Positions 8,537 to 16,206 of a stretch of DNA of 64,000 bases are shown piece after piece. The position numbers and the translations under genes are program-made. The notes under the pieces were generated by a model. The model was not told the origin of the DNA. It saw only the letters and a program-made list of their open reading frames with translations, and did not search any database. The stretch is from NCBI GenBank assembly GCA_041918175.1, contig JAYRWE010000115.1, positions 23,172 to 87,171 of the forward strand, in the 5' to 3' direction. The stretch's first letter is position 1. Every line of letters starts with the position of its first letter. Source of the stretch: JABWAN01 sp041918175. GTDB taxonomy: Bacteria > Zhuqueibacterota > Zhuqueibacteria > Zhuqueibacterales > Zhuqueibacteraceae.

Positions 8537-9910
8537 GTGGACACAACGAGCCTCTTACACGACTCTTTGCTGCCGCATCTCGAACGCGTGACCAATGCCG
8601 CAGCGATGGCGGAAGTGTTTGCGCGCAAGCTGCACGACACGTATGCGTCGCTGCACTTCAACTTGGAAGAGTGCGGCCTCGAACGCGTGCAGCATCGTCG
8701 CGGCCGGCGTTGTCGCGTGCTCTATCGTGTGCACGTGCGTGATGAACATGGCCGGTTGCAAGAGCAATGGTTTTACGGCAAACTCGTTCGCCCCGGACAA
8801 GCGCAGCGCCAATTCGAAGAAGCACTCCATGCGCACGAACTCAAGAACGGTTTGTGGAAAGCCGTGGAGTTTTGGCCCGAGTTAAATTTGATCGTGTGGG
8901 CGTTTCCCAATGATCCGGACATGCCCGGCCTGTTGTGGGCGAGCGACGCGGAGCAAGTGCGCTCACACCTGAATGCTCATCTCGCGCATTTTGATATTGC
9001 TCCGGCTTGGCGTTGTGCGCGCATACATTGCGTGCGCGTGAAATACATGCCCGGCAAACGTTGCGTGTTGCGTTACGAGGCGGAGCTGGCGCATCCGAGT
9101 GGCGCAACGCGAAGCTTCTCTTTTTATAGCAAAACTTACAGCGACGGCATGAGCCGGTTTCATTTTCAAAATTTGCGCGCCGCGCATGAACAGATGCCGA
9201 AGATCAATATTCCGCGGCCGATTTTGCATTGGGAAGAGGCGAATACGTTTTGGCAGGAGCCGTGGGAGGGAACGCCGATCGTTGACACATTGCTGGCGCG
9301 CGATTGGGAAAAAACTTTCACGCAGCTAGCGCGCGTGCTCGCGGACTTTCATCAAAGCCGCTGCGAAGCTTTCTCGACCGCGGACACGCTCGATCTCGCG
9401 CTCGACTCCGCGGAAGAAGACGCGCCGCGCATTGGCGCCCTTTTGCCGCAGTATGAAGCAAGGCTGCACGAAATTTTTCAAGTATTGCAGCTCGCGCGCG
9501 AGCCGTTGGCCCGTGCTGGCGCGCCGCTCGTGCCCATTCACGGCACGCTGCGCATTGAGCAATTCCTCGCGCGAGGGGAAGAATATGCGCTCATCGATTT
9601 TGACATGGCCTGCTTGGGCGATCCGCACTATGATCTCGCGGAGTTTTTGACCTCGCTGCAGTATTTGCAATTCTCCTGCGGTTGGGAGCGCTCGCGTTTG
9701 GAGCAAGCCATGCAATGCTTTCAAACTGCCTATGCGGAAAATGTTTCGTGGCCGCTTGAGCCGGAGCGCATCGCATGGTATGCCGTGGTGTCGATACTAG
9801 ACAAGCTGCACGACTCGCTTAAGGGTTTGGATCGCCCCGCGCTCGCGCGTATTGATGACATCGTCGCGTGCATGAATGAATGGCTGCTCATGGTAACGCC
9901 GCACTCGTAG
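8537..9910 (+). CDS. APH-fold (phosphotransferase family) protein, paralogue 2, catalytic Asp missing
   Basis: 457 aa starting at a GTG; no in-frame ATG is available nearby. The C-terminal lobe shows IHGTLRIEQFL (His335) and ALIDFDMACLGDPHYDLAEFL (Asp354). As in the protein at 6840, the HGD catalytic aspartate is replaced (Thr) and the Asn of HxDxxxxN is Gln, but the DFD aspartate and the following LGDPxYDLA segment of the APH family are kept. The N-terminal half has FYGKLVRP, VWAFPNDPDMPGLLW and RYEAELAHPSGATRSFSFYSKT, the last recalling the APH nucleotide-binding lobe, and aligns with paralogues 1 and 3. Same orientation as paralogue 1, separated by a family C repeat, probably arisen by duplication. 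Function unknown. Confidence 0.78.
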   Translation: MDTTSLLHDSLLPHLERVTNAAAMAEVFARKLHDTYASLHFNLEECGLERVQHRRGRRCRVLYRVHVRDEHGRLQEQWFYGKLVRPGQAQRQFEEALHAHELKNGLWKAVEFWPELNLIVWAFPNDPDMPGLLWASDAEQVRSHLNAHLAHFDIAPAWRCARIHCVRVKYMPGKRCVLRYEAELAHPSGATRSFSFYSKTYSDGMSRFHFQNLRAAHEQMPKINIPRPILHWEEANTFWQEPWEGTPIVDTLLARDWEKTFTQLARVLADFHQSRCEAFSTADTLDLALDSAEEDAPRIGALLPQYEARLHEIFQVLQLAREPLARAGAPLVPIHGTLRIEQFLARGEEYALIDFDMACLGDPHYDLAEFLTSLQYLQFSCGWERSRLEQAMQCFQTAYAENVSWPLEPERIAWYAVVSILDKLHDSLKGLDRPALARIDDIVACMNEWLLMVTPHS

Positions 9911-10020
9911 TGCGTTCGCAGTAACGCCTTCAGGCGTATGCGACCGCGAGGGTAAAGCTACTACGAACATAAAACGCCTAAAGGCGTTACTACGAGCATA
10001 AGGCGCCCAAAGGTGTTACT
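9911..10020. repeat. Family D cluster (three arms)
   Basis: Directly after the stop codon come AGTAACGCCTTCAGGCGT, then AAACGCCTAAAGGCGTTACT, then AAGGCGCCCAAAGGTGTTAC: one arm followed by two in the opposite orientation. It could act as a transcript-end hairpin for the APH gene. No T-run. Confidence 0.75.
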
Positions 10021-10023
10021 ACT

Positions 10024-10212
10024 ACCTGAATTTTGCACTCGTAATGCCGCCAACCTCCGCCTGATGCTGTAAGCATCAGGCTAAAAGGTGGAAACCCCGA
10101 AAGCGGGGTTCATACCAATTGGGTGGCAGCCCCGTTCACGGGGCTTGCACCTCCTAGCCTGATGCTTCAGCATCAGGCGAAGGCCGGCGCAAGCACGATG
10201 CAAAATTCAGGT
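10024..10212. repeat. Family B multi-hairpin element, copy 1
   Basis: 189 bp with terminal inverted repeats ACCTGAATTTTGCACT and GATGCAAAATTCAGGT. Inside are successive hairpins: a GATGCTGTAAGCATC stem near 10062, ACCCCGAAAGCGGGGTT near 10093, AGCCCCGTTCACGGGGCT near 10128 and CCTGATGCTTCAGCATCAGG near 10159. No coding capacity. It resembles a MITE-like or structured-RNA repeat. Other copies: 15861, 21298, 40971, 59922. Confidence 0.9.
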
Positions 10213-10232
10213 ACTAACTTCATAACGAACCC

Positions 10233-11351
10233 ATGAACCTCGTCTTCATTCGCACCAAAACCGAGAGTACGGTCTTCGCGCGCGGTGAATTAACCAACGG
10301 CGCGTTGGACTCTGCCGCGCTGCAGCACATGAAAATTTGGGCCAAGTCCGGCAGCAGCTCGAAGAACATCATTTACGGCCTCAAACATTACGAGCTCGTG
10401 TCGCGTTTTGAAGAGTGGAAATTTTGGGACGGGCCGTTCAAAGCATTGGCGAGCGAAGGCACGTGGCCGGTAAAATTATTTCCCTGTGCGGAAGAGCTGA
10501 CTTCCGATGCCGTGACGCAATATATCTATGAACACGGCCAGCCCGATATTTTGTGGGTCGAAGGCCCGGACTTTCCCGCGTACCTCGAACAGATTTTCGA
10601 CCTCTGCCCGGACAGTTTTAAAATCGTTTATTCGAAAGATTGGCGGCCGTGGCGCATCGAGCAACTCGACGAATACGATCTCTGCCTCGTAGATGAAGAG
10701 TGGGAAGTTGCGGAAGTCGCGAAGTATCATCCGCACGTACAATGCGCGATTTGGGACAAGCTCATCGATTATGAGCAAACGCACTTTCCCATTCCGTGCG
10801 AGAAAATTTATGACGTGTGTTACGTGGCTTACTTGCGGCCGCGCAAAAATCATGAGTTGCTCTTTCACGCTTTGAGCAAAGTGTCGGGCCGCAAACTTTC
10901 GTGCGTGTGCATCGGCGACGACCGCAAAGGCAATCGCGCGGAATTGGAGAAGCTCGCCGCGGAGTTAGAGCTCAATGTGCATTTCACCGGCGAAGTGTCG
11001 AAAGCGGAAGTGAATCGCATCGTCAATCAATCCAAAGTCGGCGTGATGTGTACGGTGCTCGATGCTGCGCCGCGCGCGATTTTGGAATACATGGCCGCGG
11101 ACGTGCCCGTGCTCGTGAACAGCGAGCTCTGGGCCGGCGCGCGCTACGTCGGCCCGCAAGCCGGCTTGGTGAAATCGCCGGACGAGTTTCATCTCGGCCT
11201 GGCGGAGTTGGTGGAGAATCATAAGAGCTATGCGCCGCGTGTTTATTTGCTGGAGCATTTTTCATTCGAAAAAGTAATGCAAAAATTTCTGCACCTCTTG
11301 CGGCAAGCCGGTCAGGAAATGAATCCATTAAGCAGAAAAGTTTCGTTTTAA
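10233..11351 (+). CDS. Glycosyltransferase, GT4/GT-B type
   Basis: 372 aa. The C-terminal half is a typical GT-B nucleotide-sugar domain: IYDVCYVAYLRPRKNHELLF, LSCVCIGDDRKGNRAELEKLA, LNVHFTGEVSKAEVNRIV, then APRAILEYMAADVPVLVNSE, the family 4 acceptor/donor-binding segment with the conserved Glu. The N-terminal half is less typical but has IYGLKHYELV, PDILWVEGPDF and KIVYSKDW, plausible for the acceptor domain. No signal peptide or membrane span, so it acts at the cytoplasmic side. It begins 21 bp after a family B element, with no Shine-Dalgarno sequence. As the first gene before the acyltransferase/carrier block it probably builds the glycan part of the product. Donor sugar and acceptor unknown. 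Confidence 0.85.
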   Translation: MNLVFIRTKTESTVFARGELTNGALDSAALQHMKIWAKSGSSSKNIIYGLKHYELVSRFEEWKFWDGPFKALASEGTWPVKLFPCAEELTSDAVTQYIYEHGQPDILWVEGPDFPAYLEQIFDLCPDSFKIVYSKDWRPWRIEQLDEYDLCLVDEEWEVAEVAKYHPHVQCAIWDKLIDYEQTHFPIPCEKIYDVCYVAYLRPRKNHELLFHALSKVSGRKLSCVCIGDDRKGNRAELEKLAAELELNVHFTGEVSKAEVNRIVNQSKVGVMCTVLDAAPRAILEYMAADVPVLVNSELWAGARYVGPQAGLVKSPDEFHLGLAELVENHKSYAPRVYLLEHFSFEKVMQKFLHLLRQAGQEMNPLSRKVSF

Positions 11352-11470
11352 AAGCGGTTAGAAGACAGAAAGATGCTGGTTGTTTTCTTTCATGAGGCGA
11401 CGCCGACTGCGCTCGTTCGAATGCAAGCATTATTTTTCTGCCCTACATTTTTCTGTCTTAAGCTTTTGCT
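11349..11470. repeat. Family J inverted repeat, copy 1
   Basis: Arm AAAAGCGGTTAGAAGACAGA near 11350 pairs imperfectly with TTTTTCTGTCTTAAGCTTTT near 11450. The same architecture recurs at 16071-16188. It lies between the glycosyltransferase and first acyltransferase genes; no gene seen here. Confidence 0.55.
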
Positions 11471-11551
11471 GCAAGGCTTTCGAGACGGAGCAATCAGATC
11501 TTAGCGTTATCGTTCAGATATTCACATTCATTCGATCGGTGCGAAAGCGCC

Positions 11552-12574
11552 ATGAAAAAAAATCTGTTTAAACTAAGCGACCTCTATCACGTCTGCGTCT
11601 GGCTGTTGGCCCGACTCGGCTATTCGCTCTTTTCCATTCCGCTGTTGAATCGGTTTGCGATTTTGCTCGGCCGCTATCAGGCTTTGACTTCGGAAGAGCG
11701 CTTTGCCATCAAGAAAAATCTCGTCGCCACTTTCGGCGATACGCGCAGCGAAAAAGAGCTCAATGCCAGTGTGCGGCAGTACTTCGAATTTACCGCAAAG
11801 TTTGAAGTGCTTTTGCGCGCGCTATCTTTGAAAGGCTTTGGCGCGCTCAAGCGTTGGCCGGTGGAAGGCATGCCTCATTTGGAAGCGGCATTGGCGCAAG
11901 GCAAAGGCGTGATTCTCACCTCGGCGCATTTCGGCTATGCACGTTTGATCAAATATATTTTGGAAACCGGCGGCCGCAAAGTGTATGTGGTCGGCACCCA
12001 ATCTGAGCGCGGCAGCAAGTCCGAGCGCAGGAACAAAGAACAATTCGACCGCCTCACGGAGTTTGGCAAGAAGATGTTCAAACGCTTGCAAGTTCCGCTC
12101 GCCGATTTCGGTTTCAAAGATTTGTCCGCGGATTTCAACATTCGGCCGCTGTTGGACGTGCTCAAAGCGAACGGCATTCTGTTGATTATGAGCGACGGCA
12201 CGCGCTCTTCGAATTTGGTGCCGCTGGAGTTCTTAGGACGCACGCTGCCTTTTCCCGCAGGCACGCCGCGCATTGCCTTGCTCACGGGCGCAACCGTGTT
12301 GCCGACTTTTGCCGTGGATACGTCGAAAGGCAATGGCGTAAAGGTTATCATTGAGCCGCCGTTGGTGTTTGAAAAAAGCAAAGCCGCCTCGCCTGAAGTG
12401 ATTGCGCACAATGTGTCGCGCTTTGTGCACGTGTTGGAAACTTACGTCAAACGTTACCCGCATCTTTACAAAGTGGTTTATAAAGAAAACCGCTTTGAGC
12501 GCAAACTGGCGCGCAGCCAACGCGACGCCGCGGAGCGCTACGTTCCGTTCGGAAGCCAGAGTGTTGCCGAATAA
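11552..12574 (+). CDS. LpxL/HtrB-like acyltransferase, paralogue 1, with HX4R motif
   Basis: 340 aa, lysophospholipid/lipid A acyltransferase (LABLAT) family by overall layout: hydrophobic N-terminal anchor (residues 10-42), IKKNLVATFGD, the conserved GKGVILTSAHFGYARLIKYI block, FNIRPLLDVLKANGILLIMS, LEFLGRTLPFPAGTPRIALL and the C-terminal YVKRYPHLYKVVY. The normal catalytic pair is HX4(D/E), for example H-x-G-N-W-E. Here it is His126 with Arg131 (HFGYAR), so the acidic residue is replaced. The paralogues at 14861 and 21622 share this change. It lies 38 bp before the carrier-protein gene, suggesting that it takes an acyl or aroyl group from that carrier and transfers it to an envelope acceptor. 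Membrane-associated, cytoplasmic face. Reaction inferred, not shown. Confidence 0.85.
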   Translation: MKKNLFKLSDLYHVCVWLLARLGYSLFSIPLLNRFAILLGRYQALTSEERFAIKKNLVATFGDTRSEKELNASVRQYFEFTAKFEVLLRALSLKGFGALKRWPVEGMPHLEAALAQGKGVILTSAHFGYARLIKYILETGGRKVYVVGTQSERGSKSERRNKEQFDRLTEFGKKMFKRLQVPLADFGFKDLSADFNIRPLLDVLKANGILLIMSDGTRSSNLVPLEFLGRTLPFPAGTPRIALLTGATVLPTFAVDTSKGNGVKVIIEPPLVFEKSKAASPEVIAHNVSRFVHVLETYVKRYPHLYKVVYKENRFERKLARSQRDAAERYVPFGSQSVAE

Positions 12575-12612
12575 AAATTTGAACTATCCTCAACCATTAG
12601 CGAGGCAATCAC

Positions 12613-12867
12613 ATGGATATCAAAAACCAGCTTCGAGATTTTATCCTCACCGAATTTGGCCAGGAGCATGAGATTACGTCGCTCGCGCATGATGACGATC
12701 TCATTCGCCAAGGCCTCGTCGATTCCGTCGGCGTGCTGCAGATCATCAGCTTCGTCGAGCAGAAATTTCACAAGCGCATTGCCGACGATGCGATCACGGT
12801 GGAGAACTTTCGCTCGATTAACGCCATTGCGAATCTCGTCGCGCGCCAGCCGGAAATGGCCGCGTAG
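12613..12867 (+). CDS. Stand-alone acyl carrier protein
   Basis: 84 aa, four-helix carrier protein. GLVDSVGVLQII holds the phosphopantetheine attachment serine (Ser38) in the expected D-S-x-G context, followed by the acidic/hydrophobic helix and a final helix FRSINAIANLVARQ. A GAGG ribosome site precedes the ATG. It lies between an acyltransferase gene and a gene for a fatty-acyl-AMP-ligase-like enzyme, so it is most likely the dedicated carrier loaded by the 13161-14864 ligase rather than the housekeeping fatty acid ACP. No phosphopantetheinyl transferase is in the window. The cargo could be a hydroxybenzoyl or a fatty acyl group. Confidence 0.93.
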   Translation: MDIKNQLRDFILTEFGQEHEITSLAHDDDLIRQGLVDSVGVLQIISFVEQKFHKRIADDAITVENFRSINAIANLVARQPEMAA

Positions 12868-12879
12868 AAGCATTTGAAA

Positions 12880-13017
12880 ATTCCCCCCTTGAGGGGGGTA
12901 GGGGGGTGTTTTCCAGGCCGCCGATACGATTCAAATTCATCGTCACGTATTTTAGTGCTTTGCATTTGCTTCACGATACCAAACGACACCCCCCTAACCC
13001 CCCTCAAGGGGGGAATT
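12880..13017. repeat. Family G palindromic element, copy 1
   Basis: Arms TTCCCCCCTTGAGGGGGGTA and CCCCTCAAGGGGGGAATT, each itself palindromic, enclose about 90 bp. A second copy is at 54179-54263. The surrounding interval to 13160 has no gene. Confidence 0.85.
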
Positions 13018-13160
13018 GTTGGGTGCTCGAATTTTTCAAATGCCCTCTTAGATTTGTCGCGGGCAATGGTCAAGTGCGAATGGTGAATGATCAATTGCCA
13101 ATTTAGATTTTTGGTGATCGTGCGCATTCCTCCGGAATCATACTAAAGCTTGGAGCAACT

Positions 13161-14864
13161 ATGACACACTCCCTACAGGCTCGACTTTATGCCAAGCTCG
13201 AAGAAGCGCCGGAACGCAGGGCGTTGGCTTTCATTGACGCGGACGGCGCGTTCACGTGGCAAACGCGCGCGCAGATTTATCGTCGCGCCGCGGGATATGG
13301 CGAACGGCTCGCACAGCTTGGATTCAAAGCCGGCGAGATTTGCTTGCTGGTTTTGCCAAGCAACGAGTTTAGCGCCACGGCGTTGCTCGCGGTGTTGTTG
13401 CGCGGCGGCATTCCGCTGCTCATTGCCCCGCCGGTTTTGCAGGAAGGCTCCAACTCGAATTTGCTCGGCATCGTGCAAGGCATTCTCGCGCGCACAAATG
13501 CCAAGCTCGTGATTGCGCATGAATCGCTCGCGAAGCAGCGCGGCGAGCTTGAGCATGCAAATGCCAAAGCACTTTTTCTTTTTGGCGAAAAGGAATTTGA
13601 GCATGCGACCGAGACCTCGGGCGCGCCGTTCTTGCCTGCGGCCGAAGATACGGCTGCGTTGCAATTGACTTCCGGCACCACGGGCTTTCCGCGCATTTGC
13701 CGTTGGCAACATAAAAACGTTCTCGCCGCGCTCGAAGGCATGACGCTCGCGATGGATTTAGGCGCCGAGGATGTTTGTTTGAATTGGACGCCGCTGTATC
13801 ATGACATGGGCTTGGTCAATAATTTTTTTCTCTGCCTCACGCAAGGCGTGCCGCTCGTCATGCTCAGTCCCATCGATTTCGTGAAGCAACCTTCGCGTTG
13901 GCTCACCGGTTTACACAACACTGGCGCGACGATTACGTGGTCACCGAACTTCGGTTATGCGCTCGCCGCGCAACGCGTGAAAGAAGCCGAGCTTGCCGGC
14001 GTGCGTTTGGAGCACGTCAAACAATTTTGGAACGCCGCGGAGCGGATTCATTTGGAAACCGTGCTCGCTTTTCATGAACGTTTCGCGCCGTTCGGCGTGC
14101 GGCGTGAAGCATTGAAAATGAATTTCGGCTGCGCGGAAAACGTCGGCGGCGCAACTTTCACGGCGCTCGATCAAACGTTTGTGTATGAGCGCGTCGAGGC
14201 GGAGAAGTTGCAGGAAGAGCGCATTGCCGAACTTGTGCCTGACTCCGTAACCGACAAGCCGACGCTCACGTTCGTGGGCGCGGGGCGGCCGCATCCGCAT
14301 TTGCAAATCAAAATTGCCGCAGAAGACGGCAGCTTTCTTCCCGACGGGCATGTGGGCGAAGTCATGCTCGATACGCCCTCGCGTCTGGTGGAATATTTCG
14401 GCGATGCGGAAGAGACCGCGTGGGCCATTCGCGGAAATTATGTGCGCACGGGCGACCTCGGTTATCTGCGCAACGGCGAATTGTTTTGGACCGGCCGCGT
14501 GCGCGAGCGCATCACGATTCGCGGACGCAAAATTGATCCGAGCGAGTTTGAAGGCATTCTCTTGCGCATCGCCGAATTGCGGCCCGGATGTTTCGCCGCG
14601 TTTGGCGTGGCCGAAAGCCGCTTGGGCACGGAGCGCCTCGTTGTGGTTTCGGAGGTGCAAGAGCCGCTCGCAAAAACGTACGATGAGATCGCCGCGGAAA
14701 TGCACGAGCGCATCAGCCAGGATTTGGGCGTGCCCGTGAGCGACATTATGTTGGTGCGCAAAGGCGTGTTGACCAAAACTTCGAGCGGCAAACGGCGCCA
14801 TCGCTATTTTCGCGATCTGTATCTCGCCAACAAAATCGATCATCTTTATAAAAGCCGAAAATGA
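13161..14864 (+). CDS. Fatty-acyl-AMP-ligase-like adenylating enzyme (carrier-loading)
   Basis: 567-aa ANL-superfamily enzyme. Visible core motifs: P-loop LTSGTTGFPR (about residue 168), NWTPLYHDMGLVNNFFLCL and TITWSPNFGYALAA, both characteristic of fatty-acyl-AMP ligases, FGCAENVGG, RTGDLGYL, GRVRERITIRGRKIDPSEFE and a C-terminal catalytic lysine in TKTSSGKRRHR. It should activate a carboxylic acid as the adenylate and pass it to the phosphopantetheine arm of a carrier protein, here the ACP at 12613. FAAL relatives also load p-hydroxybenzoate in other pathways, which fits the chorismate lyase at 19237. The stop overlaps the next start by four bases (ATGA), implying translational coupling to the acyltransferase. 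Start chosen at the ATG with GGAG upstream. Family sure, substrate inferred. Confidence 0.88.
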   Translation: MTHSLQARLYAKLEEAPERRALAFIDADGAFTWQTRAQIYRRAAGYGERLAQLGFKAGEICLLVLPSNEFSATALLAVLLRGGIPLLIAPPVLQEGSNSNLLGIVQGILARTNAKLVIAHESLAKQRGELEHANAKALFLFGEKEFEHATETSGAPFLPAAEDTAALQLTSGTTGFPRICRWQHKNVLAALEGMTLAMDLGAEDVCLNWTPLYHDMGLVNNFFLCLTQGVPLVMLSPIDFVKQPSRWLTGLHNTGATITWSPNFGYALAAQRVKEAELAGVRLEHVKQFWNAAERIHLETVLAFHERFAPFGVRREALKMNFGCAENVGGATFTALDQTFVYERVEAEKLQEERIAELVPDSVTDKPTLTFVGAGRPHPHLQIKIAAEDGSFLPDGHVGEVMLDTPSRLVEYFGDAEETAWAIRGNYVRTGDLGYLRNGELFWTGRVRERITIRGRKIDPSEFEGILLRIAELRPGCFAAFGVAESRLGTERLVVVSEVQEPLAKTYDEIAAEMHERISQDLGVPVSDIMLVRKGVLTKTSSGKRRHRYFRDLYLANKIDHLYKSRK

Positions 14865-15859
14865 ACGAGAAACTCTTCCGCCTCGGCGATCTGCTCCAAG
14901 TCGGGGCTTGGCTGTGCGGCAAAATTTTTTATACAGTCGCGCCCGTGCCGGTTTTGTTCCTGTGGGCCAATCTCAAAGGCTGGTACAAGTCGCGCGCGGC
15001 GTCGCAACACACTGCGGCCTACAAAAATCTCGTCGCGGTCTTCGGAGATAGCAAAAGCGAGCGTGAGATTCGCGCGATCGTGCGCCGGCATTTGCAATAT
15101 GGCGAGAAGAATGAATTGACGTACCTCTTGCCGCGGTTGCCCGGTTTCGAGAATCCCGCGCGCTGGCCCGTGGAAGGCCTCGAAAATTTGGAGGCCGCGC
15201 TCGCCGCAGGCAAAGGCGCGATTCTGCTCTCGGCGCATTACGGTTATGCGCGCATGATCAAACCGGTGCTCAGCATGCGCGGCTAAAAAATTTCCATTGT
15301 CGGGCCCAAAGCCGGTTTTCGCTATAGCCGCAGATATAAACAAGAGCGCGAGCAAAAACGCTCGGAGTTTACGCGCTTCGGCAAGTTCATGTATCAACGC
15401 TTGCAAGTGGCGCGCGACTCTTACGACGTCATCGACTTGGCGGCCACGCTCAATATCCGGCCGCTCGTGCAGGTGTTGCAGCGCAACGAGATTTTGTTCA
15501 TTCAAGGCGACGGCTTGCACGCGGCAAATTTGATTAACGTCGAAATTTTAGGACAGCAAATACCTTTTCCCCAAGGCCTCATGAGCATTGCGCAAGGCAC
15601 CGGTGCCGCGGTCGTGCCCGTGTTTGCGATTGACACGCCGAACGGCCTGGGTTTGCGAATCGTGATTGAAACACCGTTGCGCTTCAAAAAGATCGAGACC
15701 TCACCGCGCGGCGAGACTGCGCCGAGCATCGAAGATTTTGCGCGCGTGTTTGAATCGTTCGTCAAACGGTATCCGCACCTTTATCGCTGGTCGCGCGAAA
15801 AGTGGCTGGAGAAACGTCGCGAGCGCGGCAGCAGAACAGTGGCGGAGCGATACAGCTAG
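14861..15859 (+). pseudogene. LpxL/HtrB-like acyltransferase, paralogue 2, interrupted by an in-frame TAA
   Basis: The reading frame runs from ATG 14861 to a TAA at 15284-15286 (codon 142) and then continues in the same frame, with clear family similarity, to TAG at 15857. Before the stop: the N-terminal hydrophobic segment, YKNLVAVFGDSKSE and GKGAILLSAHYGYARMIKPV (His126, Arg131, the same HX4R variant). After it: FTRFGKFMYQRLQ, NIRPLVQVLQRNEILFIQ, ILGQQIPFPQG, FAIDTPNGLG and FVKRYPHLYRW, all aligned with the proteins at 11552 and 21622. The stop replaces one codon (an Arg in paralogue 1) with no length change, so a point nonsense mutation, or a sequencing/assembly error, is the simplest reading. 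Translationally coupled to the upstream ligase. If truncated at 141 aa, it would lack most of the fold. Confidence 0.85.
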
Positions 15860-15860
15860 A

Positions 15861-16050
15861 ATCTGAATTTTGCACTCGTGATGTCGCCGACCTCCGCCTG
15901 ATGCTGTAAGCATCAGGCTAAAAGTTGAAAGCGATCTAAAGATCGCTAAACGCCAATTGGGTGACAGCCCTGTTCACGGGGCTTGCACCTCCTAGCTTGA
16001 TGCTTCAGCATCAAGCGAAGGCCGGCGCGAGCACGGTGCAAAATTCAGGT
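15861..16050. repeat. Family B multi-hairpin element, copy 2
   Basis: 190 bp, starting TCTGAATTTTGCACTC and ending GTGCAAAATTCAGGT. Same layout as copy 1, but the second hairpin stem is AGCGATCTAAAGATCGCT instead of the CCCCGAAAGCGGGG stem. Begins right after the interrupted acyltransferase gene. Confidence 0.9.
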
Positions 16051-16070
16051 AGCAACTTCTTAGATACTAA

Positions 16071-16188
16071 AGCAAAAGCGTAGGCAGAAAAATAGAGCTT
16101 TGGGTTCAGACGAGAGCAGTAGCAGCGACATAAAAAAACAGTTTATATTTTTCTGTCCTTCATCTTTCTGTCATCTAAACGCTTTTAG
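16071..16188. repeat. Family J inverted repeat, copy 2
   Basis: Arm AAAAGCGTAGGCAGAAAAAT pairs imperfectly with CTTTCTGTCATCTAAACGCT. It matches the element at 11349-11470 and lies immediately before the halogenase gene. Confidence 0.55.
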
Positions 16189-16206
16189 CAACGCGGAGAT
16201 TGCAAC

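Noticed and set aside
6840..9910. Aminoglycoside resistance genes
   Set aside because: The proteins have the APH fold but lack the catalytic Asp, and the context is biosynthetic.
10024..10212. CRISPR array or riboswitch
   Set aside because: There are no regular repeat-spacer units, and the same element recurs in five unrelated intergenic positions, including next to tRNAs and after stop codons.
14861..15859. Programmed recoding (selenocysteine, pyrrolysine) at the internal stop
   Set aside because: The codon is TAA, not TGA or TAG, and no conserved catalytic residue is expected at this alignment position.
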